Shown here one piece after another: positions 8,117-17,898 of a DNA stretch of 64,000 nucleotides. The stretch covers positions 620,001 through 684,000 of the forward strand of contig NZ_CP035946.1 of the NCBI RefSeq assembly GCF_013177655.1, written 5' to 3'. The notes under the pieces are model-generated. The model was not told where the DNA came from, ran no database searches, and saw only the letters and a list, made by a program, of their open reading frames with translations. This DNA is from Campylobacter canadensis (lineage in GTDB: Bacteria > Campylobacterota > Campylobacteria > Campylobacterales > Campylobacteraceae). The position numbers and the translations under genes are program-made. Each line of letters begins with the position of its first letter. Within the stretch, counting starts at the first letter, position 1.

Positions 8117-8133
8117 AAGATTTTGGAGTGTTT

Positions 8134-8913
8134 ATGAAGGTTTTTGTTATCAATTTAGCGCAAGCAGAAGAAAGAAGAAATTATATTAGCAATTTGTGTC
8201 AAAAATATGAACTTGATTATGAAATTATCCAAGCAGTAGAAGGAAAGGCTATAAGCAAACAAGAATATTTAAATATAGTTGATTATGACAAAATGATACA
8301 ATTTCATAAAAGAGAATTAGGGCTTGGAGAGCTTGGTTGTTCTTTATCTCATAAAAAATGTTATGAGAAAATATTAGAAGAAAATTTAAAATATGCTGTT
8401 ATTTTAGAAGACGATGCGTATTTTGATGAAAATTTGCTTGAATTTTTACAATATCTTAATGAATTTCCTAAGGATTTAGAACTTTTATTATTAGGTCATC
8501 AAAGACAGGTTTATAATGATGATGGTTTTAGGATAGAAAGTCCTTACTCAAGAAGATTTGCAAAAAAAATCTTAAATTATAAAATTCGTCGTTTGATAGC
8601 TAGAGGCAATGGTACTTATGGCTATTTTATAAGTAAAAACGGAGCTTTAAAACTACTTTCTCATTTAGAAAAAATTTATTTACCAATAGATGCTCTTACT
8701 TGTAATGAAAAAGTTTTAAACACTTATGCTTTATTTCCTGTACTTATTCATACTCACGAAAATTTTATGCTTGAAAGTTCGACTCAAGATGATAAAAAAT
8801 TTCTTAAAAAGAAAAGTAAAATAAGTAAGTATATGAAAAAAATTCATATTTTTATAAAATATTTTTTACCTAGCTTAAAAAAGCTTGAGCCTTATGAAAA
8901 TACTAATTATTAA
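8134..8913 (+). CDS. Glycosyltransferase family 25 LOS transferase
   Basis: GT25 family (Lex1/LgtB/LgtE type, usually galactosyltransferases of LOS). Typical motifs are the start KVFVINLAQAEERR, then LGELGCSLSHKKCYEKI, YAVILEDDA with the metal-site EDD, and a C-terminal basic tail. I take ATG 8134, which sits 5 bases after GGAG, in preference to the in-frame GTG at 8128. It is the last gene of the plus-strand run, 17 nt after the previous stop, and has no G-tract. The 259-residue length is normal for the family. The exact sugar and acceptor cannot be read from the sequence. Confidence 0.85.
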   Translation: MKVFVINLAQAEERRNYISNLCQKYELDYEIIQAVEGKAISKQEYLNIVDYDKMIQFHKRELGLGELGCSLSHKKCYEKILEENLKYAVILEDDAYFDENLLEFLQYLNEFPKDLELLLLGHQRQVYNDDGFRIESPYSRRFAKKILNYKIRRLIARGNGTYGYFISKNGALKLLSHLEKIYLPIDALTCNEKVLNTYALFPVLIHTHENFMLESSTQDDKKFLKKKSKISKYMKKIHIFIKYFLPSLKKLEPYENTNY

Positions 8914-9337
8914 TAAGAATTTTAGCAAAGGAAATTTATTAGTATTAAACTTTAACACTAATTTGTTTTTAAGTTTTTGCAGCTTATATAAAAGATTTAT
9001 AATACAAGATGAAAGCTTAAGATAAAAAAAATTGTAAAAATAACAAAAAAACTAAGTTAAGCAAAGTATATAACTTGAAATTTGTAAGTGTTAATGGTCT
9101 TTTTAGATAAAAGTTTTGAAATCTTATTTAAATTTTAAAGATTTACTTTTTAACACCGTATGGATACTTATTAGTTTATTAAAAATAAAAATTAAAATTA
9201 GATCATGCAAAATTAATTCAATATTATTTTTCTTATGTAACAAATTCAAGAAAAAAATACGCAAAAACAAATAATATCTAAAATTTATAAACTCACAAAT
9301 GCTTGATAGAAATTCACAATAAAAGAATAAAGTAAAA
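8914..9337 (+). other. AT-rich gap between convergent LOS genes; no gene seen
   Basis: About 420 bases with stops in all frames apart from one low-complexity Phe/Leu/Ile-rich minus frame (9124-9393) that runs into the 3' end of waaV. I see no convincing terminator, RNA or recognisable gene remnant. Confidence 0.6.
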
Positions 9338-10048
9338 TTAAATTTCAGATTTAATATATTTCCAAAAAGTATATTGAGCATAAAGCTTTGCAATGATAAA
9401 ACCTTTTTTACCTTCTAAAAAGCCCAATTTAATAAAATACAGCTTAAAAAAAGTCCAATAAGGATTTATTAAAGCCTTTAAAAGATTGTTTTTTTTAGGA
9501 TTTAGGCTTGAATATTTGTTTTGTTTATCTATGAATTGCTCAATATTTTCATAAGCATAATGTAAAAAATGATGCTTTAATTTTCCTATTTTTTCTTGGC
9601 AAATTATAGCTTCATGTACTTCTCTATCATCAAATTTAGCATAATTTTTGTTAAAAAGCCTTATGTTGTAATCAGGATAAAGCCCCATTCTTTTAATAGC
9701 TTTACCAAAGAAAAAATTTAATCTTGCTACTTTGTAAGCTTTATATTCTGCTTTAATTAAAGTATTTTTAATTTCTTCTTCAAGCTCTTTTGTAATAATC
9801 TCATCACTATCAAGAACAAAAACCCATTCGTTTTTAGCTTGATTTACCCCAAATTGTTTTTGTTTTCCAAATCCAAGCCAAGCTTGATGAAAAAGTTTTA
9901 CATTTTTAAAAGTACTAGCTATTTTTATGCTATTATCTTTACTACCGCTATCAACTACTATAACTTCATCGGCAAAAGCAGCACTTTGTAAAACTTCTTT
10001 TAAATATTTTTCGCTGTTAAATGTAAGAATTATTATTGAAATATTCAT
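9338..10048 (-). CDS. waaV: WaaV/KdtX-like LOS inner-core GT2 glycosyltransferase
   Basis: GT2 enzyme of the WaaE/KdtX type, as found beside heptosyltransferase genes in Campylobacter LOS loci (WaaV), where it adds glucose to inner-core heptose. Motifs are the start NISIIILTFNSEKYLKEVL, VDSGSKDNS, and VLDSDE for nucleotide-sugar binding. The middle FFFGKAIKRMGLYPDYNIRLFNK and REVHE are typical of this subgroup. It lies 14 nt downstream of waaC in the same direction, so the two are probably one operon. The 236-residue length is a little short but normal for the subgroup. Confident on family, moderate on the exact sugar. Confidence 0.82.
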   Translation of the reverse strand: MNISIIILTFNSEKYLKEVLQSAAFADEVIVVDSGSKDNSIKIASTFKNVKLFHQAWLGFGKQKQFGVNQAKNEWVFVLDSDEIITKELEEEIKNTLIKAEYKAYKVARLNFFFGKAIKRMGLYPDYNIRLFNKNYAKFDDREVHEAIICQEKIGKLKHHFLHYAYENIEQFIDKQNKYSSLNPKKNNLLKALINPYWTFFKLYFIKLGFLEGKKGFIIAKLYAQYTFWKYIKSEI

Positions 10049-10062
10049 AATATTTACTTCCT

Positions 10063-11055
10063 TTATTGCAAAAGCTCTTTAACTATTTTAAAGATATCAT
10101 TTTCATCAATATTTGTTATACAAAAATCATTTTTGTCTAGTCTTTTTGCATTGTTTATTTGTATATTTGCATCTATTGTTTTATTTATCTTAGTTGTAAG
10201 TGCGTTTCTCTTACTTGGAGTTGCTCCAAATATTGTAATTGAAGCTATATTTTGAGCAAAGGCTAAATGTGTTGTGCCGCTATCGTTTCCTATAATTAAA
10301 TTCATAGTATTGCTAAGCTGTATTAAATCTTGTAAAGATAGCTTGTCTAAAATATACATTCTTTTGCTTTGAATATTTGAGCAGATATATTGTGCATTTT
10401 GCCTTTCATCTTCACTACCCCAAGCAAAAAATATATTTATTTTTTCATAAGTGCTTAAGATTAGTTTGCATAATTTTAAAATTTTTTCTTTTGGATAATT
10501 TTTATTTGCTTGGCTAGAGCCAGTATAAAATAAAATATTTTTTTCGTTTAATTTTAGATATTCTAATTTTTTATTATCAAAAATAGCTTCTTTTTGATAA
10601 ATTAAAGTGAAATCTAAATTAAGATTTAAAGCAAAATTCATAAGCGAAAAATATCTTTTAAATACATTTTCATCATAAGAACAATTTAGTTTATGTTTAT
10701 AAAAAATACTTGCAAAATCTTCTTTTAGGCTATTTTTATCAAAACCAAAATTATTTTTTGAAAGCATTTTACTAACGAAGGCAGATTTAATTAAGCCTTG
10801 AAAGTCAATTACTAAATCATAATTATTTTTTTTAGCATTTTTTAATATATTAAAACATTCTTTGTATTTTTTATCTTTTAAGGGCAGTGCATAAAGATTA
10901 TCTATGTAATGATGTTTTTCTAAGATATTTTTAAATCTTACATCAACAAACCAGTCAATACTAGCATTATTTACATATTTTTTTATAAACTGCAGCACCA
11001 CAGCAGTTTGAATAATATCGCCTAGTGCTGAAAGTCTAATAATAGCAATCTTCAT
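10063..11055 (-). CDS. waaC: Lipooligosaccharide heptosyltransferase I
   Basis: GT9 family; transfers the first L-glycero-D-manno-heptose from ADP-heptose to Kdo of the LOS inner core, on the cytoplasmic face of the inner membrane. The N-terminal KIAIIRLSALGDIIQT is the family signature. NYDLVIDFQGLIKSA follows, and the C-terminal ADP-heptose site reads IIGNDSGTTHLAFAQNI. 330 residues is the usual length. The gene is unaffected by the G-tract switching of the outer-core genes, as expected for an essential core step. It precedes waaV by 14 nt. A weak AAAAGCC/GGCTTTT hairpin (11056-11080) sits between it and the end of fumC. Confidence 0.92.
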   Translation of the reverse strand: MKIAIIRLSALGDIIQTAVVLQFIKKYVNNASIDWFVDVRFKNILEKHHYIDNLYALPLKDKKYKECFNILKNAKKNNYDLVIDFQGLIKSAFVSKMLSKNNFGFDKNSLKEDFASIFYKHKLNCSYDENVFKRYFSLMNFALNLNLDFTLIYQKEAIFDNKKLEYLKLNEKNILFYTGSSQANKNYPKEKILKLCKLILSTYEKINIFFAWGSEDERQNAQYICSNIQSKRMYILDKLSLQDLIQLSNTMNLIIGNDSGTTHLAFAQNIASITIFGATPSKRNALTTKINKTIDANIQINNAKRLDKNDFCITNIDENDIFKIVKELLQ

Positions 11056-11079
11056 AAAAGCCCTTAAAATAAAGGCTTT

Positions 11080-12471
11080 TTACGCTTTAGGCGTAATCAT
11101 TTTGCTAGGAACGACAAATTTATCAAAATCCTCTTCACTAACTAAACCAAGCTCCATAGCACTTTGTTTTAATGATAAACCTTTTTTGTGTGCATTTTTT
11201 GCAACCTTTGCAGCGTTTTCATAACCAATATGTGGATTTAAAGCTGTTACAAGCATTAATGAATTATTTAAGTTATGCTCAATTCTTTCTTTATTAGCTT
11301 CTATTCCAACTGCACAATGAATATCAAAACTAATCATTGCATCAGCAAGCAATCTTAAACTTTGTAAAAAATTATAAATAATTACAGGTTTAAATACATT
11401 TAATTCAAAATTACCTTGAGATGCAGCTATTTTAATAGCGCTATCATTTCCAAAAACTTGCACACAAACCATAGTTAAAGCTTCGCATTGAGTAGGATTT
11501 ACCTTGCCTGGCATAATTGAGCTACCTGGTTCATTTTCTGGGATATTTATCTCTGCAAGACCGCATCTAGGACCTGATGCTAACCATCTAATATCATTTG
11601 CAATTTTCATTAAATTTGCTGCTAATGCACTTAAAGCACCGTGTAAAAAGCATAAAGCATCATGGCTTGTTAAACCGTGGAATTTATTTGGGCTAGAAAC
11701 AAAGCTTGTATTTAGCATTGAGCTTAGTTTTTCGCTAACTCTTTGCCCTAATTCAGGATGAGCGTTAATTCCAGTACCAACAGCAGTTCCACCTATTGTA
11801 AGCTCTCTTGTGCTATTTAAAGCTAATTTTATATGATTTAATGAGCTTTCAAGCATATAAGCGTAGCCTGAAAATTCTTGACCTAAGGTAAGCGGAGTTG
11901 CATCTTGTAAATGCGTTCTACCTATTTTAATAATTTGCATAAATTCATTTGCTTTTTTTTCTAAGGTATTTTTAAGTTGTGTTAGTGCAGGAATTAGGGT
12001 TTTTTCTACTTCTAGCACAGCAACTATGTGCATTGCAGTTGGAAAGGTATCATTTGAGCTTTGAGACATATTTACATCATCATTAGGATGTACTACTTTT
12101 TCTTTTGTAAAATCTTTATTGCTTAGTTTAGTTGCAAGATTAGCAATAACTTCATTCACATTCATATTTGATTGAGTGCCAGAGCCTGTTTGCCAAATTG
12201 CAAGTGGAAATTCATCATCATATTTATGAGTTAAAATTTCATCGCAGGCTTTTACAATAGCATCTTTTTTCTCATCGCTTAATTTTTTTAAATCATTATT
12301 TACTAAAGCAAGCGCCTTTTTTAAATATACAAAAGAATGTATTAATTCAACTGGCATTTTTTCAGTGCCGATTTTAAAATTCTCAAAACTTCTTTGAGTT
12401 TGTGCTGCCCACAATTTGTCTGCAGGAACTTTTACTTCGCCCATTGTGTCGTGTTCTATACGATAATTCAT
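11080..12471 (-). CDS. fumC: Class II fumarate hydratase
   Basis: Interconverts fumarate and malate in the TCA cycle; soluble homotetramer without an iron-sulfur cluster. Family motifs are clear: [28 protein letters not shown], the [16 protein letters not shown] region, and the [15 protein letters not shown] signature with the catalytic-loop serine. The 463-residue length is standard. The start is 1 base after the pepD stop, so the two genes are co-transcribed and coupled. Confidence 0.97.
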   Translation of the reverse strand: MNYRIEHDTMGEVKVPADKLWAAQTQRSFENFKIGTEKMPVELIHSFVYLKKALALVNNDLKKLSDEKKDAIVKACDEILTHKYDDEFPLAIWQTGSGTQSNMNVNEVIANLATKLSNKDFTKEKVVHPNDDVNMSQSSNDTFPTAMHIVAVLEVEKTLIPALTQLKNTLEKKANEFMQIIKIGRTHLQDATPLTLGQEFSGYAYMLESSLNHIKLALNSTRELTIGGTAVGTGINAHPELGQRVSEKLSSMLNTSFVSSPNKFHGLTSHDALCFLHGALSALAANLMKIANDIRWLASGPRCGLAEINIPENEPGSSIMPGKVNPTQCEALTMVCVQVFGNDSAIKIAASQGNFELNVFKPVIIYNFLQSLRLLADAMISFDIHCAVGIEANKERIEHNLNNSLMLVTALNPHIGYENAAKVAKNAHKKGLSLKQSAMELGLVSEEDFDKFVVPSKMITPKA

Positions 12472-12472
12472 T

Positions 12473-13738
12473 TTATTCTCCTTTATAAGATTTAATTAGA
12501 TTAAATACACAATTAGTTATTTTTTCAATACTTTTAATCTCACATCTTTCATAAATACTATGTGGATTAAGTATATTTGGACCAATGCTTGCGCATTTTA
12601 ATTTAGGATTTTTTTGCATTAAAACTCCGCATTCAAGACCAGCGTGAATGCTTGTCATTTTTGCATTAGGTACAAATTCTTGCAAATGCTTTAACACATC
12701 TTTTGTAAAATCATTTGCTATTGGCTGCCAAGGCTCATCTTTGCTTAGAAGTTTAACTTCGTAATTTAAAAAATGTGCCTTTGTTTTATAAAAAATTTCA
12801 TCTAATTCTTTATCATCTTCGCTTCTTGCAAATATTTCTATATGAAATTCATCGCCTTCTTGCTTTACTATAGCTAGATTAACGCTTGTTTTTACTATTT
12901 GTAACTCTTGATTGTAAGATAAAACACCTTGTTTAAAACTAGCAAGTTTTGCTAAAAAATCATCATCAAAACATTTATAATCTTTATATTCAAGCTTGTT
13001 AATTATAAAATTTTCATTTGAATGCAATTCTTCATCACAATAAAATAAAGCTTTTGCATTTACACTAATGCTATTTGTTCTTTCTCCACCATTAAATGAG
13101 ATTAATCTTGCATTGTGTTTAAATAAAAATAAGGCTAAATCGCTAATAGCACTAGGTATGTTTTTTATGATATCAATGCCGCTATGTCCGCCCTTATAAC
13201 CCTTTGTTTGTATTTCATAAAGGAATTTTTTCTTTTCTTTATTTTCTTTAACTTTGCAGCTAACTTTTAGCATTAAAGATGCTGCACAGCCTATTATTAC
13301 ATAGTTTTCATTTTCGCTATCAATATTTAAAAGATTTGTAGAGCTAATATCTAAATTTAAATTGTTTGCTCCAAGTAATCCTACTTCTTCATTTGCAGTA
13401 AATAAACATTCTATATTATTAAATTTGTTTAATGCTTCAAGCATAATACAAAGTCCAATACCGTTATCAGCCCCTAAGGTTGAATTATCAGCCTTAATAA
13501 AACCATCTTCATTAATTATTTTAATATCAGGTGCATTGCCAACGCAAACCATATCATAATGGCTTTGCAAGCATAAATTAGGCTTTCCTTTTTTGCATAA
13601 AATATTTTCAGCCTCATCGCATAAAACTTCACAACCTTGTTCTTTTGCATAATTTATTATGTAGTCTTTTAATTTTTGCGCTTCAAAAGAACAGTGTGGG
13701 ATTTTTGTGATATTTTCAAAATGCTTTAAAACTTGCAT
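12473..13738 (-). CDS. pepD: Aminoacyl-histidine dipeptidase-like M20 peptidase
   Basis: Cytosolic zinc metallopeptidase of the PepD branch of family M20, cleaving dipeptides such as Xaa-His. Metal-site blocks are visible: [21 protein letters not shown], and [11 protein letters not shown] with the Glu-Glu general base. The GHSGIDI block marks the lid domain, and HAGLECG near the C-terminus is typical. 421 residues is shorter than the ~485 of enteric PepD but complete in all motifs. Campylobacter lives on peptides and amino acids, so the role fits. It is the first gene of pepD-fumC. A possible -10 lies in the 110-nt gap upstream, but I could not place it with confidence. Confidence 0.9.
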   Translation of the reverse strand: MQVLKHFENITKIPHCSFEAQKLKDYIINYAKEQGCEVLCDEAENILCKKGKPNLCLQSHYDMVCVGNAPDIKIINEDGFIKADNSTLGADNGIGLCIMLEALNKFNNIECLFTANEEVGLLGANNLNLDISSTNLLNIDSENENYVIIGCAASLMLKVSCKVKENKEKKKFLYEIQTKGYKGGHSGIDIIKNIPSAISDLALFLFKHNARLISFNGGERTNSISVNAKALFYCDEELHSNENFIINKLEYKDYKCFDDDFLAKLASFKQGVLSYNQELQIVKTSVNLAIVKQEGDEFHIEIFARSEDDKELDEIFYKTKAHFLNYEVKLLSKDEPWQPIANDFTKDVLKHLQEFVPNAKMTSIHAGLECGVLMQKNPKLKCASIGPNILNPHSIYERCEIKSIEKITNCVFNLIKSYKGE

Positions 13739-13848
13739 TTTATCTCCTTTTTTATTGTTTTCTTAGCTTATAATTACTTTTTAAACACTTGTAAAAAATT
13801 TGTATAAAAAATAATTTTTTGTTACTTTTTGATACAAATTTTATATTT

Positions 13849-14832
13849 TTATGTAAATTTTATATCTAAATCAAAACCGCTTAATGCTTTTAGTTGTGTT
13901 TGATTATTGCTTAAAAGAGAAAAGCTTTTTACTCCTAAGTATTTTAAAATTTGAGCGCCTATGCCATAGTTTTTATCATCGCTTTTTTCGCCTTGCATTA
14001 AGATTAAAATCCCACCATTTTTGCAAAGTTCATTTATTGCATTTATGCTATCTTCAAATTTAATTGCATCTTGAGAACTTTTATAAAATTTAACCAAAGA
14101 ATTTTTATATTTACCATCAAAGATAAAAACAAAATGACTTCTATTTAAAAAATCACTAAATTCTAATTTTAAAACCGCCTTATCTAGTATATTTGTATTT
14201 TCTTTACTTACAAGATTTATTAAAGTTTGAGTTTTTAGTCTAAATTTAATTAAATCTTCTATTGTTACTAATTTTATATTGTGTTTTTCTCCGAATTTAA
14301 TTAAATCATCTTGTCTTGCCATTGTGCCATCTTCATTCATAATTTCACAAATAACACAAGCAGGGGTTAGATTTGCTAATTTACACATATCCACAGTACC
14401 TTCAGTATGTCCAGTGCGAACTAAAACACCACCATCTTTTGCAATAAGAGGATTAATATGACCAGGTCTTACAAAATCACTCTCACTGGCATTTTTATCA
14501 GCAAAAATTTTAATAGTATCACACCTTTCTTGTGCGCTAACACCAGTAGTTGCGGTCTTTGCATCAACAGTTATTGTAAATGCAGTTTCGTGATTTGAAG
14601 TATTTTTTGGAACCATCAAAGGTAGGTTAAACTTATTTGTAAGATTGCTATCAAGTGCAACGCATACAACGCCTCTTGCCTTTGAAAGAGTAAAATTTAT
14701 TTTTTCTGCAGTGCAAAATTGTGCTGCAAAGATTAAGTCTCCTTCGTTTTCTCTATCAGGGGCATCAAGCATAATTAGCATTTGACCATTTTGTAATTGT
14801 TTTATACCTTCTTCTATACTTATAAATGACAT
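13849..14832 (-). CDS. ribB: 3,4-dihydroxy-2-butanone-4-phosphate synthase with degenerate GCHII tail
   Basis: Makes the four-carbon riboflavin precursor from ribulose 5-phosphate. The N-terminal ~200 residues are a complete RibB domain: DAPDRENEGDLIFAAQF, RPGHINPL, and RTGHTEGTVDM. The remaining ~125 residues match the place of GTP cyclohydrolase II in RibBA, since they keep the ending YGIGAQILKYLGVKSFSLLSNN. They lack the cysteine zinc-binding motif and most of the catalytic core of RibA. The second activity is therefore probably lost, and a separate ribA would be needed elsewhere. The gene is alone between the ppa terminator and the pepD region. Confidence 0.92.
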   Translation of the reverse strand: MSFISIEEGIKQLQNGQMLIMLDAPDRENEGDLIFAAQFCTAEKINFTLSKARGVVCVALDSNLTNKFNLPLMVPKNTSNHETAFTITVDAKTATTGVSAQERCDTIKIFADKNASESDFVRPGHINPLIAKDGGVLVRTGHTEGTVDMCKLANLTPACVICEIMNEDGTMARQDDLIKFGEKHNIKLVTIEDLIKFRLKTQTLINLVSKENTNILDKAVLKLEFSDFLNRSHFVFIFDGKYKNSLVKFYKSSQDAIKFEDSINAINELCKNGGILILMQGEKSDDKNYGIGAQILKYLGVKSFSLLSNNQTQLKALSGFDLDIKFT

Positions 14833-14890
14833 TTGTTTTCCTTGAATATTTTTTAAGTATTATTTTCAAGCTAAATTAATACTTAAAAAA

Positions 14891-14913
14891 TAAAGAGCAA
14901 AAAATGCTCTTTA
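14891..14913 (-). terminator. Terminator of the adk-lipoprotein-ppa operon
   Basis: A 9-bp perfect stem (14891-14899 with 14905-14913) and 5-nt loop lies 2 bases beyond the ppa stop, followed on the minus strand by a T6 run. Confidence 0.85.
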
Positions 14914-14915
14914 TA

Positions 14916-15431
14916 TTATTTATAATTTTTAATTGCAGCGTGTAAGATAGCGCTTGCTTCTTGTTTATCTTTGTATTCTTTTACCTTTACCCACTTGTTT
15001 GGTTCAAGCATTTTGTAAGTTTCAAAGAAATTTTTAATTTTATCAAGCTTGTGTTTTGCTAAATCATCAAGACTATTTATATTATCATAGCTTGGGTCAA
15101 GCTTGCTAACAGGCACAGCTAGTAATTTTTCATCCATTCCGCTTTCATCTTCCATAATTAAAACTCCGATTAAACGGCATTTAATCACACTACCAGCTAC
15201 TAATGGATACTCGTTTAATACAAGTACATCAACAGGATCCCCGTCATCAGCTAAAGTATTTGGCACAAAACCATAATTTGCAGGGTAGAACATAGCAGAA
15301 TACATTACTCTATCAACAAATAAAGCACCACTTTGTTTATCTACTTCATATTTTACATTTGAGCCATAAGGTATTTCTATTACAACATTTAAAGCATTTT
15401 CATCGCCACATTTAATCTTACTTAAATCCAT
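14916..15431 (-). CDS. ppa: Inorganic pyrophosphatase
   Basis: Soluble family I pyrophosphatase; hydrolyses PPi to drive biosynthetic reactions. The signature is [11 protein letters not shown] with the metal-binding aspartates. [15 protein letters not shown] and the [12 protein letters not shown] block are also standard. 171 residues is the usual bacterial length. Last gene of a minus-strand operon, 8 nt after the lipoprotein gene and directly before a strong terminator. adk and ppa neighbour each other in C. jejuni as well; here a lipoprotein gene lies between them. Confidence 0.97.
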   Translation of the reverse strand: MDLSKIKCGDENALNVVIEIPYGSNVKYEVDKQSGALFVDRVMYSAMFYPANYGFVPNTLADDGDPVDVLVLNEYPLVAGSVIKCRLIGVLIMEDESGMDEKLLAVPVSKLDPSYDNINSLDDLAKHKLDKIKNFFETYKMLEPNKWVKVKEYKDKQEASAILHAAIKNYK

Positions 15432-15439
15432 TTTCTCTC

Positions 15440-15910
15440 CTATTTTATATAATGTTCTCTTATATATTTATATATTTTTTCAATTGCATCTTGAAGCATT
15501 ACTTTAGCATCACCTCCAAAGGCACCACCAGTTAATTTAGCATTTACTTCAAAACTTTGCACTTCATTGTTATTGCTATCAATTAAAGCAACTTTAATAA
15601 TAGCACTTGCCGTTCCTGCTCCAAATGGCCCTGCCATATATCTAGCAAAACGGTCGCCTTCATCATAGTCTAAAATCGCACAAGATATTTTTAAATCTTT
15701 ACCTAAAATATTTTGTTGTCTTAGCTTGTCATTTAAGCCTTTTTCTAAATACTCACCGAAATTTTCTTTTTTGCAATCTGCATAAGCGCTTAAATAATCT
15801 CTTTTTGTTTCATTGTAATTTACCTTAGTTATGTTTGCACTAGAAAAATTACATCCTGTAAGTAATACCCCCCCCATAGCCATCGCTACGATTAATTTTG
15901 TTGTTTTCAT
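15440..15910 (-). CDS. DUF4410-like lipoprotein with a G8 tract in the signal peptide
   Basis: The 156-residue product starts with a lipoprotein signal: a basic N-terminus, a hydrophobic stretch, and the lipobox LTGC with the lipidated Cys at position 20. The C-terminal half ([24 protein letters not shown], then a GGAFGGDAK block) resembles the DUF4410 family of small envelope proteins of unknown function. The ATG codon of Met12 runs into a G8 tract (15868-15875 as C on the plus strand) encoding Gly13, Gly14 and the start of Val15. A length change would abolish export and the mature protein. It sits between adk and ppa with short gaps, so it is co-transcribed. Confidence 0.85.
   Translation of the reverse strand: MKTTKLIVAMAMGGVLLTGCNFSSANITKVNYNETKRDYLSAYADCKKENFGEYLEKGLNDKLRQQNILGKDLKISCAILDYDEGDRFARYMAGPFGAGTASAIIKVALIDSNNNEVQSFEVNAKLTGGAFGGDAKVMLQDAIEKIYKYIREHYIK
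15868..15875 (-). repeat. G8 tract inside a lipoprotein signal peptide
   Basis: Eight C on the plus strand, read as G8 upstream of the lipobox cysteine. It is the only long G-tract of the window outside the LOS locus. Confidence 0.85.
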
Positions 15911-15929
15911 TTTGTCTCCTTATTAAAAA

Positions 15930-16496
15930 TTAAATTCTATTTTTTATTTCTCTATTCATATCGGCTACTATTTGCTCTATTGTTCTTTCGCCGTTTATTT
16001 TAATATGTAGATTTTTTTCTTTATAAAAAGTTGTGATTTGCTCTAGTGGTTCTGTATAAACCTTCATTCTATTATTAAATACTTCTTCGTTATCATCAGC
16101 TCCTCTAGCTCTGCCTAAAACTCTTTCTTTAGCAGTATTTTCTCCTACATAAACTTCAATAACTGCTGCTAATTTTACTAAATTTTGTTTTTTTAGCTCT
16201 TCATCTAAAGCTTTCATTTGCTCTACACTTCTTGGGTAGCCATCAATTAAAATAACATCATTTTCGCATTTTGCTATAGCACTTAAAATAGTATTAACAA
16301 CTATTTTTAATGGAACTAAATTCCCTTTAGAAATAAGTGCATCAATTTCTTTTCCAAGCTCACTACCACTTGCTACTTCTTCTCTTAGCAAATCTCCTGT
16401 TGAGTAGTGTGTGTAGTTTTCTTCTTTTGCAATAATGCTTGCATCGGTGGTTTTACCACTTCCTGGAGCACCGATTATTAAAAATAATTTTTTCAT
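15930..16496 (-). CDS. adk: Adenylate kinase
   Basis: Catalyses ATP + AMP to 2 ADP. The P-loop GAPGSGKT is at residues 9-16. The AMP-binding part contains [17 protein letters not shown] and the DGYPRS block. 188 residues and the missing zinc-type LID insert make it the short form usual in Campylobacter. First gene of an adk-lipoprotein-ppa unit; 30 nt separate it from the sugar-phosphate mutase upstream, so read-through is likely. Confidence 0.96.
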   Translation of the reverse strand: MKKLFLIIGAPGSGKTTDASIIAKEENYTHYSTGDLLREEVASGSELGKEIDALISKGNLVPLKIVVNTILSAIAKCENDVILIDGYPRSVEQMKALDEELKKQNLVKLAAVIEVYVGENTAKERVLGRARGADDNEEVFNNRMKVYTEPLEQITTFYKEKNLHIKINGERTIEQIVADMNREIKNRI

Positions 16497-16526
16497 ATTT
16501 TTCCTTTCAAAAAATGTTAATTTTAA

Positions 16527-17888
16527 CTAAAAAGTTAAATCTAAAGATAATTTTTTTAATTCTTTTTGTAAAAAGATTTGAAATTCTTTTAATCTTTCTT
16601 TACTTTTTGCTTCTAATCTTGTTATTAAATAAGGGCTTGTATTGCTTGCTCTTAGCAAGATAAAACCATCATCATAATTAATTCTAACTCCATCAATAAG
16701 AATAATACTAGCATTAAGATTAAGACTGTTTATATTATTTATAAAATCTTGCATTAGTTTAAATTTATTATTTTCATCTACTTTTATTTTTATTTCATCG
16801 CTCTTAAATGATTTAGGTAAATTATCTAAAAGTTCGTTGAAATTTGGGTTTTTGTTATAAATCCTTAAAATTCTAAGCATTGCATAAATTGCATCATCGT
16901 AGCCAAAATAAATATCGTTAAAGAAAATATGTCCGCTAAGTTCGGCTGCTAGATTAAAATTATGCTCTTTTATTGCTTTTTTTATATTTGAATGCCCAGT
17001 TTTACACATTTTGCACTCACCAAGCTTATTTATTTCATCATATATAATTTTTGAGCATTTAACCTCGCATAAAATCTTAGGATTTTGCATATTTTTAGCA
17101 AAAATATAGCAAAGTTCATCACCTTTTATAATTTTATCTTTTAATAAGCACACAACCCTATCAGCATCGCCATCAAATGCAAAGGCTATGCTTGAATTAT
17201 CCTTTTGCATTTGTGTTTTTAGCATTTGTAGATTTTCTTCTTCAGTTGGGTCAGGTTCGTGAGTTTTAAATTCTCCATCAAATTCATCTAAAATGCAAGT
17301 ATTTTTAATATTTAATCTATTTAAAATTTCTTTTGCAACATATGAAGCTGCACCATTTGCTAAATCACAACTTATATTAAAATTAAGATTTTTTAAATCT
17401 TTGAATTCTTCTTGTAAAAATTGCAAATACTCTTCTTTAGCATCTAAAAATTCATATTCAACATCTTCAATTTTATTATCAAAATTATCCATTTGAGCTT
17501 TTACTTCATTATAAATATTAGCAAGCTCATCTCCAAAAAAACTTTCTTTATTGATTGTGATTTTAAAGCCGTTGTATTCTTTTGGATTATGCGATGCGCT
17601 TATTATTATATTTGCATCAATATTGCATTTATAAGTGCTAAAATATCCAACAGGAGTCGGAACAAGCCCTAGTGAATAAACCTTTATTTTGCTTTTATTT
17701 AAGCCATAAATTAAGGCATTATGCAAGATATTATTAGATAATCTTGCATCATAGCCAACACTTACGCTTTTTGCATTTTTACTAAGCATAATTTTACCTA
17801 AAACATAGCCTAAAGCCTTTGTAAATTGCGCAGTTATTTCACTAGCATAAATGCCTCTTATATCGTATTCTCTAAAAATATGTTTCAT
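16527..17888 (-). CDS. manB: Phosphomannomutase/phosphoglucomutase
   Basis: Alpha-D-phosphohexomutase that moves phosphate between C6 and C1 of mannose or glucose, feeding nucleotide sugars for surface glycans. The phosphoserine loop ISASHNPKEYNG, the metal loop AFDGDADRV, and a C-terminal phosphate-binding RASNTSP are all present. 453 residues is normal for the PMM/PGM group. It resembles C. jejuni Cj1407c, and the next gene downstream of its promoter side matches that neighbourhood. Substrate preference cannot be decided by eye. Confidence 0.92.
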   Translation of the reverse strand: MKHIFREYDIRGIYASEITAQFTKALGYVLGKIMLSKNAKSVSVGYDARLSNNILHNALIYGLNKSKIKVYSLGLVPTPVGYFSTYKCNIDANIIISASHNPKEYNGFKITINKESFFGDELANIYNEVKAQMDNFDNKIEDVEYEFLDAKEEYLQFLQEEFKDLKNLNFNISCDLANGAASYVAKEILNRLNIKNTCILDEFDGEFKTHEPDPTEEENLQMLKTQMQKDNSSIAFAFDGDADRVVCLLKDKIIKGDELCYIFAKNMQNPKILCEVKCSKIIYDEINKLGECKMCKTGHSNIKKAIKEHNFNLAAELSGHIFFNDIYFGYDDAIYAMLRILRIYNKNPNFNELLDNLPKSFKSDEIKIKVDENNKFKLMQDFINNINSLNLNASIILIDGVRINYDDGFILLRASNTSPYLITRLEAKSKERLKEFQIFLQKELKKLSLDLTF

Positions 17889-17898
17889 CTTTTCTCCT

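Noticed and set aside
9124-9393. 89-residue minus-strand frame after waaV
   Set aside because: Low-complexity Phe/Leu/Ile-rich, overlaps the waaV 3' end, no ribosome site and no recognisable family.
11056-11080. Hairpin between waaC start and fumC end as a terminator
   Set aside because: Only 7 bp with an 11-nt loop and overlapping the fumC stop; too weak to list as a feature.
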